A DNA stretch of 64,000 nt, from contig CBDCSM010000011.1 of NCBI GenBank assembly GCA_965221575.1, forward strand, positions 496,001 through 560,000, written 5' to 3'. Below the pieces are notes generated by a model that worked only from the letters and a program-made list of their open reading frames with translations, was not told where the DNA came from and made no database searches. Origin of the DNA: JAPPHA01 sp965221575. Its GTDB lineage: Bacteria > Pseudomonadota > Alphaproteobacteria > Rhodobacterales > Rhodobacteraceae. Each line of letters begins with the position of its first letter. Within the stretch, counting starts at the first letter, position 1. Positions 16,513 to 25,534 of this stretch are shown piece after piece. Both the position numbers and the translations under genes were made by a program.

Positions 16513-18299
16513 GTGGAACTCCTGGCTCCGCGACAGGGTTTCGGGCCCGTGTGACTACTTCCTGGAAACTGCGCTCTGGGGTTGAGATTGCCGATGCGGC
16601 CGCTTTCCGTGCCCGCTTTTTCGTCGATCACCGCGTTGACCAGCGTTGGTCTGCCCGAGTCCATGGCCTCGTTGACCGCACGGGAAAGCTCGTCCGGAGT
16701 CGTCGCGTAAACGCCGACGCCACCGAAGGCTTCCATCATCCGGTCGTACCGCGCGTCCTTGACGAATACGGTGGTTGCGACATCTTCGCCGCCTGACGGA
16801 TTGACGTCCGTCCCACGGTAAATCCCGTTGTTGTTGAAGACCACGACGCAAACGGGCAGGTTGTAGCGGCAGATCGTCTCGATCTCCATGCCGGAAAACC
16901 CGAAGGCACTGTCGCCTTCGACCGCCAGTACCGGGTTGCCAGTCTCGATCGCTGCCGCGACGGCAAATCCCATCCCGATTCCCATGACGCCCCAGGTTCC
17001 GACATCAAGTCGTTTCCGGGGCCGATACATGTCGATGACACTGCGGGCGAAGTCGAGCGTATTGGCGCCTTCGTTGACAAGGATCGCTTCCGGCCGGTTC
17101 CTGACGATCGTCCGCAGAACGCCGAGCGCGCCGTGGAAGTCCATGGGCACATTGTTGTTCTGCAATCTTGGCGCCATGCGGGCGAGATTGGTTTCCTTCT
17201 TGGAATTGACCGCGCCGATCCACTCGGTGACCGGCGGGCGCCAGTCGGAACCCAAGGCGTCACGCAATGCCCGGACGCAAGACCCGATATCACCGACCAC
17301 GGGTGCCGCAATCTCCACGTTGGAGTCCATTTCCTTCGGCTCGATATCGATCTGGACGAACTGTTTTCGGGTGTTCCCCCAGGCCCTGCCCTTCCCGTGG
17401 GACAGGAGCCAGTTGAGCCGCGCACCCACCATCATGACGACGTCGGATTCCTTGAGGACAAGGGAGCGGGCCGCGCCTGCGGACTGCGGGTGCGTGTCGG
17501 GGAGGATCCCTTTCGCCATGCTCATCGGCAGGTAAGGGAAGCCCGTGGCCTCGACCAATGCCCGGATGTCGTCGTCCGCCTGGGCGTAGGCGGCGCCTTT
17601 TCCGAGGATGATCAGGGGCCGCCTGGCGCTCTTGAGCACTTCGACGGCCCGGTTGACCGCATCCGCAGCCGGGATCTGCCTCGGGGCGGGATCAATGACC
17701 TGGACCAGTGAGCGGGAACCCTCATCGGCATCCATTGTCTGGGCAAGCAGCTTGGCCGGGAGATCGAGGTACACGCCGCCCGGACGTCCTGAACAGGCCG
17801 CACGGACGGACCGGGCAATACCGATCCCGATATCTTCCGCGTGCAATACGCGAAATGCCGCCTTGCACAGGGGCTTGGCAATTGCGAGCTGATCCATCTC
17901 CTCGTAGTCGCCCTGCTGCAGGTCGACGATTTCCCGTTCCGACGACCCGCTGATCAGGATCATCGGGAAGCAGTTCGTGGTCGCGTTGGCCAATGCCGTC
18001 AGGCCGTTCAGGAACCCCGGCGCGGAGACGGTGAGGCAAATGCCGGGCCTCTGCGTGAGGTAGCCCGTGATCGCCGCGGCATGGCCGGCGTGCTGCTCAT
18101 GCCGAAAGGATATCACGCGCATGCCTTCTGCCTGGGCCAGCCGGCCCAGGTCCGTGATCGGAATCCCCGGAACACAGAAAATCGTCTTGATACCGTTGAG
18201 CTTGAGCGCCTCGATGACCAGGTGGAAACCGTCCGTGATCGCCGGACGGTCTCCGGATTCGACAGAACCTTCATATGAGCCCTGCGCTGGTGCTGACAT
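16509..18299 (-). CDS. oxc: Oxalyl-CoA decarboxylase
   Basis: This 596-residue thiamine-diphosphate enzyme decarboxylates oxalyl-CoA to formyl-CoA, which frc then recycles. The N-terminal Glu that activates ThDP is in FRHEQHAGHAA. The ThDP/Mg-binding segment EGDSAFGFSGME followed by CVVVFNNNGIYRG is near residue 465. Length and order (PYR, central, PP domains) fit Oxc. AAGGAG precedes the ATG at 18299. A 230-bp gap separates it from tctA. Confidence 0.93.
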   Translation of the reverse strand: MSAPAQGSYEGSVESGDRPAITDGFHLVIEALKLNGIKTIFCVPGIPITDLGRLAQAEGMRVISFRHEQHAGHAAAITGYLTQRPGICLTVSAPGFLNGLTALANATTNCFPMILISGSSEREIVDLQQGDYEEMDQLAIAKPLCKAAFRVLHAEDIGIGIARSVRAACSGRPGGVYLDLPAKLLAQTMDADEGSRSLVQVIDPAPRQIPAADAVNRAVEVLKSARRPLIILGKGAAYAQADDDIRALVEATGFPYLPMSMAKGILPDTHPQSAGAARSLVLKESDVVMMVGARLNWLLSHGKGRAWGNTRKQFVQIDIEPKEMDSNVEIAAPVVGDIGSCVRALRDALGSDWRPPVTEWIGAVNSKKETNLARMAPRLQNNNVPMDFHGALGVLRTIVRNRPEAILVNEGANTLDFARSVIDMYRPRKRLDVGTWGVMGIGMGFAVAAAIETGNPVLAVEGDSAFGFSGMEIETICRYNLPVCVVVFNNNGIYRGTDVNPSGGEDVATTVFVKDARYDRMMEAFGGVGVYATTPDELSRAVNEAMDSGRPTLVNAVIDEKAGTESGRIGNLNPRAQFPGSSHTGPKPCRGARSST

Positions 18300-18529
18300 T
18301 TCGCTAACTCCTTGGGAAGATGGGCAATTACATGAATTGGGGATGATCTTTACGAACCTGGCCCGGTGACCCTGGGCACCGGACCGATGCTCAGCCCGAA
18401 TGCACTGTTCGAGTGGAACGGGTCGTGGTCGGCCGGGATACGCATCGCCTTGGTTTGCAATCCTGTGTTTATCGATCCGGCCTTCGTACCGGACCGGAAG
18501 TTTCAGTTGCCATGCTGTTCGGAGTTCGC

Positions 18530-20044
18530 TTACCCGCTCGCCGAGGCCTTCCTGCGTTTACGCCACGAGACAAATAGCGGGTAGAGCATCAATGCGACCG
18601 CGATGATGATGCAGACCGCCGAAATCGGCCGTTCCAGAAAGATCAGGACGTCGCCCTGGGACGACAACAGGGATTGCCGGAGCGATCTTTCCGCAAGAGG
18701 TCCAAGCACGATAGCCAGGACAGCCGGTGCGACAGGATAATTGAGCTTGCGCATCAGGTAACCCATGACACCGAACAGCAGCATGAGCCACACATCGTGC
18801 ATGGTCTGGGTCGGCGCATATCCACCGACGATACACAGGACAAAGATGATGGGGGCGAGGATTGTGAACGGCAGGGTCAGCACGCGGACGAAGATCGGGA
18901 TGAAGGCGAGATTAATCAACACCGTGAACAGGTTGGCCACGTAGAGCGAACCGATCAGTCCCCAGACAAAGTCCGGCCTTTCGGTGAAAAGCAGCGGCCC
19001 TGGCCGCAATCCCCAAATGATCATGCCGCCGAGGAGAATCGCCGTGGTCGGTGATCCCGGAATTCCCAGGGTTATCATTGGCAGCATTGAACCGGTCGAA
19101 GCGGCATTATTGGCCGCCTCGGGTGCCGCAACACCTGAAACGTTGCCTTTTCCGAACGAGTCGGGATCTTTCGAAAAGGTCTTTGCCAAACCGTACGACA
19201 TCAGCGACGCAGGCGTTGCGCCAGCGGCAGGCAGCGTTCCCACGAAATATCCGAGGATCGAGCCGAGAGTCGTGGTCTTGATATACTGGTTCACGGCCCT
19301 GACGTTGGCCATGAACCCTTTCCAGGTCATGTTGACCTTGTGGACGATGACCTTTCCTCCGGTCGACTCGAGGGTCCACAGCATTTCACCGATTCCGTAG
19401 ATGCCGATTGCCAGGACCAGGAAATTGACCCCGTGCAGGAACCCGGAGGCATCGAAGAAGATCAGGCGCGGCTTTCCCGAAATGATGTCGAGCCCGACCG
19501 TCGCGAGCACGAGACCGATCAGGATCGAGAAAACCGTCTTGGGAATGTCGTCGCCGCCCAACCCGATGAAGGTCGCAAAGGCCAGGACCATGAGCGCGAA
19601 TTCTTCCGGCGGCCCGAACTTGAGCGCGAATTCCGCCAATGGCGGCGCGAACAGCGTAAAGAGGACCACCGAAATCGTTCCGCCAATGAATGAAGCGATC
19701 GCGGCGGCGGTCAACGCCTGGTCGGCCTTCCCGGCCATGGCCAGGGGCCTGCCGTCGAAAACCGTGGCAACCGCAGTTGAAGCGCCTGGTATGCCCAAAG
19801 TGATCGAACTGATGGCGCCGCCGTACATTGCCCCGTAATAGACCGCGGCAAGAAAGATGATCGCCGCGGTGGGCGGAACCAGGAACGTGATCGGCAAAAG
19901 GATCGCGACCCCGTTCACCGATCCCAGGCCCGGCATGGCGCCGACGAACAGCCCGACCGTGCATCCGATCACGATCATCAACAGGTTGAGCGGTTCGAAC
20001 GCCTGCACCAACCCGCCGGCCAGGGATATCAGGATGGTTTCCAC
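18530..20044 (-). CDS. tctA: Tripartite tricarboxylate transporter large permease
   Basis: This 504-residue polytopic inner-membrane protein is the TctA subunit. The hallmark glycine-rich segments are visible: VGAMPGLGSVNGVAILLPIT near residue 35, GAMYGGAISSITLGIPG near 90, and the second copy FVGTLPAAGATPASLMSYG near 255, GSMLPMITLGIPGSPTTAIL near 320. The duplicated motif reflects the inverted-repeat fold. It starts at GTG, six bases after the tctB stop. TctABC import carboxylates, and the adjoining oxc-frc genes suggest oxalate or a related acid. Confidence 0.92.
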   Translation of the reverse strand: METILISLAGGLVQAFEPLNLLMIVIGCTVGLFVGAMPGLGSVNGVAILLPITFLVPPTAAIIFLAAVYYGAMYGGAISSITLGIPGASTAVATVFDGRPLAMAGKADQALTAAAIASFIGGTISVVLFTLFAPPLAEFALKFGPPEEFALMVLAFATFIGLGGDDIPKTVFSILIGLVLATVGLDIISGKPRLIFFDASGFLHGVNFLVLAIGIYGIGEMLWTLESTGGKVIVHKVNMTWKGFMANVRAVNQYIKTTTLGSILGYFVGTLPAAGATPASLMSYGLAKTFSKDPDSFGKGNVSGVAAPEAANNAASTGSMLPMITLGIPGSPTTAILLGGMIIWGLRPGPLLFTERPDFVWGLIGSLYVANLFTVLINLAFIPIFVRVLTLPFTILAPIIFVLCIVGGYAPTQTMHDVWLMLLFGVMGYLMRKLNYPVAPAVLAIVLGPLAERSLRQSLLSSQGDVLIFLERPISAVCIIIAVALMLYPLFVSWRKRRKASASG

Positions 20045-20050
20045 GGCGGC

Positions 20051-20653
20051 CTATCCGTTTCCGTTCCGGGTGAGCAGGTGGGTCGCAAGGGAGATCAATG
20101 CAAGAATTGCGAATGTCCCGACGACATACAGCCCGAAGTGATTTGTTTCGTACATGATGTCAAAAATGGGATAGAACCATTCTTCGGTCATCGCCTTGGG
20201 CAAGGGGATCTGCAGACCCCATTCGAACAAGGCGAAGATGAAAACCGGAATCCCGCCGATCAGCATGATCGAAATCGGCCATTCGTGACGGCCGATGACC
20301 TTGAAATAGAACGCGAGAAAAATGAACAGCGCGAAATAGGTGCCGATAACGTGGATTCCGATCAGCAGCGCGAGCAACGCCACGACCGATGTCCCCACAA
20401 CAACGACCGAATTCCTGGACATGTAAATGTCCGTGGAACGGGATTCCGCCGTCGAGCGCAGAAACCAGCGGACCAGTGTCGCAATCGCGCACAGAAGCAT
20501 CCCGACAGACAACCAGAACGGCCAGAATCCGGATCCCGGCCCCTTGTTGGGCACCCAACCGATGGCCAGGCCATCTGTCGACGACCACATCAGGCCGAGA
20601 GACATCAGGATCGTCGCTATTGCCATCAGGAAATCTGCCTGGCGCACGGTCAT
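20051..20653 (-). CDS. tctB: Tripartite tricarboxylate transporter small permease
   Basis: This 200-residue protein has four or five hydrophobic helices and the typical TctB layout: an N-terminal helix, a GPGSGFWPFWLSVGM block, and a C-terminal pair of helices joined by GLQIPLPKAM. It is the small membrane subunit that partners TctA. It lies between tctC and tctA, six bases from tctA and 182 bases after tctC, with a perfect stem-loop in that gap. Confidence 0.9.
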   Translation of the reverse strand: MTVRQADFLMAIATILMSLGLMWSSTDGLAIGWVPNKGPGSGFWPFWLSVGMLLCAIATLVRWFLRSTAESRSTDIYMSRNSVVVVGTSVVALLALLIGIHVIGTYFALFIFLAFYFKVIGRHEWPISIMLIGGIPVFIFALFEWGLQIPLPKAMTEEWFYPIFDIMYETNHFGLYVVGTFAILALISLATHLLTRNGNG

Positions 20654-20729
20654 GGATGTGGCCTCACGTCAATTTCGCCAAACTGGTCGTGACATCACTT
20701 CTGTCGGTAAATCTGTTGATCGAATCCGA

Positions 20730-20772
20730 CACAGCCAACCGATGACAGGTATGCAATCATCGGTTGGCTGTG
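20730..20772 (-). promoter_or_regulatory. Perfect 16-bp stem-loop between tctC and tctB
   Basis: The 16-base arm CACAGCCAACCGATGA (20730-20745) is exactly complementary to 20757-20772, with an 11-base loop. On the transcript (minus strand) no U-run follows, so it is not a standard intrinsic terminator. It sits directly between the binding-protein gene and the permease genes. It could protect the tctC message from 3' decay or attenuate permease expression. Confidence 0.75.
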
Positions 20773-20835
20773 ACAAGGTTCGCGGACCGGGGACGTGAAC
20801 TCGCACGAACCCGGCCAACGGGTTTGAGGGAGGTG

Positions 20836-21834
20836 TTATTCTCCCGTGATGGCTTCGGCACCGACCGATTCGATCAGTTCCCTGTGGCGCATGCCCTGCT
20901 CCGCGTGGAACGCGGCGAGATCATCCCCGGCAACCCACTCGTCACAAGTCAGACCATCTTCGACACAGAAGGTCTGCCATTCCTCGGATTCGAACAGCGT
21001 CTTGAACAGGTTGATGTAAAAATCCCGTGCCTCGGCGGACATGCCCGGAGGTCCGTTGATCGAACGCTGCATGAAATACACGATATCATGGCCGAGTTCC
21101 TGTGCGGTCGGCACGTCAGGATAGGCCGCCATACGTTCAGGCGTGAACTGCACCAGCGGCTTCGACTGGCCGGCACGGTAGAATTCGTTCTGTTCCGCCG
21201 GATTGTTGACCGTTGAATCGATGTGCTTCCCGATCAGGTTCTTGGCGACAGTCCCGCCACCCGGGAACGGGATATACGTGACCGAGTAACCAAACTCGGC
21301 TTCCATCATGGCGGTGAGGATCGAATCTTCCTGACCCGAACCGGTGCCACCGACTTTCCATTCAGCACCCGCGGCCTTGACCGCTTCCACATAACTGCCC
21401 AGATCCGTGATATCGTCCCTGTCCGTATGTACCCACAGCAGGAATGTATCGAGTGCCATGCGCCCGATCGGTGTAAAGGTCGAAATGTCTACTCCAAGAT
21501 CTTCCTGAATGATCGGTGTCGTATAAAATGAGTTCAGAGTCACGAGAACCGTATGGTCATCGCCTTCCTTGCCCTTGAGGTAAAGAAGGGCCTCGGCACC
21601 TGAGCCACCCGGCTTGTTGATCGGAATGAACGGTCTCGAAGACAGACCCTTTTGTTCAATGAGCCCTTGCAAGAGCCTCGCGATCTGGTCCGCGCCCCCA
21701 CCTGTACCTGCCATGATTATGAACTCGACCGGCTTCCGCGGCTGCCAATCAGCCTGTGCCTGCGACACGAGCCCTCCCAGAAGGATGGAAAATGTCACGA
21801 CCGAGCCAGTCAAAAGTTTCTTGAGTGTATGCAT
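20836..21834 (-). CDS. tctC: Tripartite tricarboxylate transporter substrate-binding protein
   Basis: This is a periplasmic binding protein of the TctC/Bug type. From the ATG at 21834 it has 332 residues with a signal peptide (two Lys, then a hydrophobic stretch, ending VSQAQA-D). The family opening follows: KPVEFIIMAGTGGGADQIAR. The longer open frame to 22167 lacks support, whereas GGGAG lies seven bases before the chosen ATG. It captures a carboxylate for TctAB. Its upstream region contains a GntR-like palindrome. Confidence 0.9.
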   Translation of the reverse strand: MHTLKKLLTGSVVTFSILLGGLVSQAQADWQPRKPVEFIIMAGTGGGADQIARLLQGLIEQKGLSSRPFIPINKPGGSGAEALLYLKGKEGDDHTVLVTLNSFYTTPIIQEDLGVDISTFTPIGRMALDTFLLWVHTDRDDITDLGSYVEAVKAAGAEWKVGGTGSGQEDSILTAMMEAEFGYSVTYIPFPGGGTVAKNLIGKHIDSTVNNPAEQNEFYRAGQSKPLVQFTPERMAAYPDVPTAQELGHDIVYFMQRSINGPPGMSAEARDFYINLFKTLFESEEWQTFCVEDGLTCDEWVAGDDLAAFHAEQGMRHRELIESVGAEAITGE

Positions 21835-21989
21835 TGTATTGCTCCCTCTCTGTCGGGAAGTGTCGCCGTCGGTCGTGAACCGATCACAGCTTTCATCTCG
21901 GTCACGCAAGCAAAGGAATATGCCCGGCAACTCCCCATTGCACCTCGTACCCGGTTGACGAGATCCAATACCCGGCAACCAGAACCAGT

Positions 21990-22006
21990 TGGTATATGGT
22001 ATACCA
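21990..22006. promoter_or_regulatory. Palindrome resembling a GntR/FCD-family operator
   Basis: TGGTATA-TGG-TATACCA is a perfect 7-bp inverted repeat with a 3-base spacer. It lies in the 504-bp divergent region between tctC (start 21834) and the sulfatase gene (start 22339). TGGTATACCA-like sites are typical of FadR/GntR-family regulators of carboxylate catabolism. No regulator gene is in the window near it. It probably controls the tct-oxc-frc cluster; the rest of the gap shows no gene. Confidence 0.55.
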
Positions 22007-22338
22007 CGACAATCGCGCAGACAAGCGATTCTTTCCGTCGATGTCGGCGACAAGAGGGGCTGTTCCTGTTTGCCGCGACCGGGCTCCTGGTCATTTTTGC
22101 AGGCCCGGATTCTCCCAAGACCTTTGACCAAGTGTTGCGAACTGGGACATTGTTGGAGACGGGACAAAATCGCTGGAGGGTTCCTGCCTGACAGCTATGA
22201 TTTGCTCCATTGAGCCATGCTCTTCCGGAACTCCGGATGGCCCCACATCTCAAGAGACGGGCCGGGAAACACGCGTTCGGCCGCGCGGACGATGTCGAGG
22301 CGGTGGATCCGGTCAGCATAGTCCTGAGGAAAACATCC

Positions 22339-23886
22339 ATGACTGATCAACCGAATTTCCTGATGATCATGTGCGATCAACTGCGGGCCGACTGGCTCGG
22401 TTTTGCCGGCCATCCGCAGGTTCAGACACCCAACATCGATCGCCTTGCCGCGAAGGGACTTCGTTTTTCCAACTGTTTTGTCGCAACGCCCGTCTGCATG
22501 CCGAACAGGGCAAGCATCATGACCGGCCGAATGCCGAGCGTTCACGGACTGAGGTACAACGGCTGCACATTGCCGGGCCGGGCAAACACCTTCGTCGATG
22601 TCCTCAGGGCAGCGGGCTACCGGACCGCGACGATCGGCAAGAGTCATCTCGAACCGTTTACCGGCATCCGGCGTTCATACGACGACGAAGACGGCGACGT
22701 CGTCATTCGGGAGGCATGGCGCGAAGAACACACTGACAGGACCAACGAGGAACCCTTCCGCTATGAGTCCGACGAATACCACCAGCTCCCCAAACCCTAT
22801 TACGGATTTGACCACGTGGACATGGTGACCGATCACGGAGATCGGGCGGGAGGGCACTACCTCCAGTGGTTCCGCCAGACTGTCCCGAACTGGCGTGACC
22901 TCGTGAACCCGGCCAACCAGATCACACACGATTATTCGTGCCCGCAGGCCTACAGAACTCCGATTCCCGAGAACCTTTATCCCACGGCATTCATTCGCGA
23001 CAGGGCGTGCGACTATCTTCGAAGGGCGGCATACAGCGACCAGCCATTCTTCGCGTTCGTCTCGTTCCCCGATCCTCATCACCCGTTCAATCCACCGGGA
23101 AAATACTGGGGCATGTATGATCCTGACGACTTCGACATTCCTATTCGCCCGGAGGACCATTCTCCGGTTCCGCCTCCCCTTTCATGGTGCCTGGACGAGT
23201 TTGCCGCAAACAGCGTACCTCCGACTCCCGAATCCGCCCGTGTTGCGACAGACCGCCACATCAGGGAGGCAATGGCGCTCACCGCCGGAATGATCACCAT
23301 GATCGATGACTCGGTCGGCGACATTCTGTCGACGCTTCACGGGACCGGTCAATCCGACAACACGGTCGTCCTGTTCAACTCCGATCACGGCGACTACCTC
23401 GGGGACAGCCGTTTGCTCATGAAAGGTGCCTGGAGCAGGGACAGTATCAACCGGGTACCATTGATTTGGGCAGATCCCGGGGGCGGCGATCCCGGAGACC
23501 GGGACGACCTCGTGTCATCGATCGACATCGCGCCGACCATTCTCCAACGTGCCGGCATCAAGCCCTACCACGGGATGCAGGGGCGCTCCTGGCAAACGGG
23601 TGACCCCCGTGACGAACTGTTGATCGAGTTCAATGACCTCATGGCGCGAATGGGATTCCCGACCGCGGCCAGGGTCCGGACCGTACGCACCAGGGATCAT
23701 TCATTGACGCTCTACGCCGGCCAGGATTGGGGCGAACTTTTCGACAATGATGCAGACCCGTGTCATGTCCGGAATCTCTGGAACGATCCCGGATATTCCA
23801 CTGTCAAATCGACGATGATTGAACGCCTCGCACAACTTCTGACCGCCCAGATGGACGAAAGTCCGAGGGCATTGAGTCGCGCCTGA
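22339..23886 (+). CDS. Type I sulfatase / phosphonate monoester hydrolase-family protein
   Basis: This 515-residue alkaline-phosphatase-superfamily enzyme has a metal Asp in MIMCDQLRADWLG and the sulfatase signature CMPNRASIMTGR, whose Cys would be converted to formylglycine. Later metal ligands are in FNSDHGDYLGD and KGAWSRDS. It may cleave sulfate esters or phosphonate/phosphate monoesters; it has no signal peptide, so it is probably cytoplasmic. GAGG is nine bases before the ATG at 22339; the frame is open back to 22210, but the earlier residues are unlike the family. Part of its C-terminal coding sequence recurs as a fragment at 26.94-27.01 kb. Confidence 0.87.
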   Translation: MTDQPNFLMIMCDQLRADWLGFAGHPQVQTPNIDRLAAKGLRFSNCFVATPVCMPNRASIMTGRMPSVHGLRYNGCTLPGRANTFVDVLRAAGYRTATIGKSHLEPFTGIRRSYDDEDGDVVIREAWREEHTDRTNEEPFRYESDEYHQLPKPYYGFDHVDMVTDHGDRAGGHYLQWFRQTVPNWRDLVNPANQITHDYSCPQAYRTPIPENLYPTAFIRDRACDYLRRAAYSDQPFFAFVSFPDPHHPFNPPGKYWGMYDPDDFDIPIRPEDHSPVPPPLSWCLDEFAANSVPPTPESARVATDRHIREAMALTAGMITMIDDSVGDILSTLHGTGQSDNTVVLFNSDHGDYLGDSRLLMKGAWSRDSINRVPLIWADPGGGDPGDRDDLVSSIDIAPTILQRAGIKPYHGMQGRSWQTGDPRDELLIEFNDLMARMGFPTAARVRTVRTRDHSLTLYAGQDWGELFDNDADPCHVRNLWNDPGYSTVKSTMIERLAQLLTAQMDESPRALSRA

Positions 23887-24061
23887 CCGCCGTTTCCCTC
23901 TGTCCGGCAAAATGCTGAATCTGGCGTGGCAAGCACAGGGTTGGTTGCGGGGAATGGAGTTCGGGTACCGGAATGCGGCCCGGATGACGAAACGCATACG
24001 CGTGGTGCCTTTTTCCAGGAAAAAATCGACCTGTCGTGTCCTGGAAAGCGGGAACGGGCTT

Positions 24062-25534
24062 TCAGGAGGCAAACTCGGCCCGAGCGGCGGCCGATACCCC
24101 GAGCCTCAGCATGGCATCAAGTGCAGCGGAGACCTCATTCCGCCAATGCGGGTTCCTCGAGAGCGCGGGACCGAACAGATTCGGCAGGGCGTGCAGCCGG
24201 TCGGAGATGTCGACAGCCTGGCTGGCGCCGTCCAGCGCGGACCTGATCTCTGCCTCGCGTGGATCGCGCAGTGCATAGGCATCGCCCTTGTCAGTCGTCC
24301 CGCGGCAATACCGCATCCATGCAGCCAGGGCGAAGGCAAATGGTCGCACGTCCTGGCCCATTCGAAGTGCCGCCTCCGCTGGTTGCAGCAATCTCTGGGA
24401 CAATTTTTGCGTGCCGTCCATGGCGATCTGATAGGTCTCATGGGCGATGAAAGGGTTGCGAAAACGCGCCTCCAGTTCAGCGCCGTACTGAGCGAAATCG
24501 ATACCCTCAAGCGGGGCCAGCGTGGCGGCGGCAGCCGAGATGTGCCTCGCAACCAGGCGAGCGAGCGCCCTGTCTGCCATCACGTCCCGGACCAGGGCAT
24601 GGCCGCACAGGAATCCCACGTAGGCAAGCATCGAGTGGGCGCCGTTCAGCATGCGCAACTTCATTTGCTCATACGGCGCGACATCGGCGACGAAGAGCGC
24701 TCCGCCCGCCTCCCAGGCCGGGCGTCCGGTGAGGAAGGTGTCCTCGATCACCCATTGGCTAAAGGATTCGGTCTCGACGGCCGCGAGGTCCTCTACGCCT
24801 GCCAGGCGTCTGGCATCATCGAGGGTTTTCTCGGTTGCTGCCGGGGTGATGCGGTCGACCATGGTGGCCGGAAAGGCGACGTTTCCGGCAATCCAGTCGG
24901 CGACGTCAGGGGCGGCCCGCAGGGCGAAATCCAGCACGCCGGATCGCACCAGGGGTCCGTTCTCGGGCAGGTTGTCGCAGCACAGCACCGTGAACGGCTC
25001 GACTCCCTTGCCCCTCCGCCGCCGCAGGCTTTCAACGATCAGTCCAAGCACCCCGACTGGTGTCCGTGGTGCCTGCAGGTCAGCCGCGATAGCCGGGTGT
25101 GCGGGGTCGATCGCGCCGGAGATCGGATCGATCCCGTAGGCCTTTTCGGTGACGGTCAGGCTGACGATGCGGACAGCTGGATCACAGAGGGCGTCGAGCG
25201 CCGCCGCCGGGTCGCGCACGGTGGCGATGACACGGGCAAGGCTACCGATCAATCGCGCGCTTACGCCCTCTTCGCCCCGTACGATCAGAGAATACAGGCC
25301 GTTCTGGGGGTTCAGCGCGTCGGCGGAATCGGTTCTCCTCAGGTTGACGCCGACGATCCGCCAGTCACCTCCCTCGGCCGCGATTGCCGCATCCGTATAG
25401 ACCGCCTGATGCGCCTTGTGGAACGCGCCGACACCGACGTGCACGATGCCGACGCCGTGCCGTGCGGGATCGTAACCGGGCCTGGCAACGCTTGTTGCCA
25501 CGTCCCCGGGGCGGGCAAGCCGGCGGATCCTCAT
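24062..25534 (-). CDS. uxuB: Fructuronate reductase / mannitol dehydrogenase family
   Basis: This 490-residue long-chain dehydrogenase of the mannitol-dehydrogenase family interconverts D-fructuronate and D-mannonate. It shows the N-terminal nucleotide-binding block GVGIVHVGVGAFHKAHQ and the catalytic-domain block KLRMLNGAHSMLAYVGFLCG, with the Lys/Asn/His catalytic residues. The ATG overlaps the stop of uxuA by four bases, so the pair is coupled. Together they convert fructuronate to 2-keto-3-deoxygluconate. No kdgK or uronate isomerase is in the window. Confidence 0.9.
   Translation of the reverse strand: MRIRRLARPGDVATSVARPGYDPARHGVGIVHVGVGAFHKAHQAVYTDAAIAAEGGDWRIVGVNLRRTDSADALNPQNGLYSLIVRGEEGVSARLIGSLARVIATVRDPAAALDALCDPAVRIVSLTVTEKAYGIDPISGAIDPAHPAIAADLQAPRTPVGVLGLIVESLRRRRGKGVEPFTVLCCDNLPENGPLVRSGVLDFALRAAPDVADWIAGNVAFPATMVDRITPAATEKTLDDARRLAGVEDLAAVETESFSQWVIEDTFLTGRPAWEAGGALFVADVAPYEQMKLRMLNGAHSMLAYVGFLCGHALVRDVMADRALARLVARHISAAAATLAPLEGIDFAQYGAELEARFRNPFIAHETYQIAMDGTQKLSQRLLQPAEAALRMGQDVRPFAFALAAWMRYCRGTTDKGDAYALRDPREAEIRSALDGASQAVDISDRLHALPNLFGPALSRNPHWRNEVSAALDAMLRLGVSAAARAEFAS

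Noticed and set aside
20730..20772. Strong tctC-tctB hairpin as an intrinsic terminator
   Set aside because: There is no U-run after the stem in the transcript direction, and the downstream permease genes need the same transcript.
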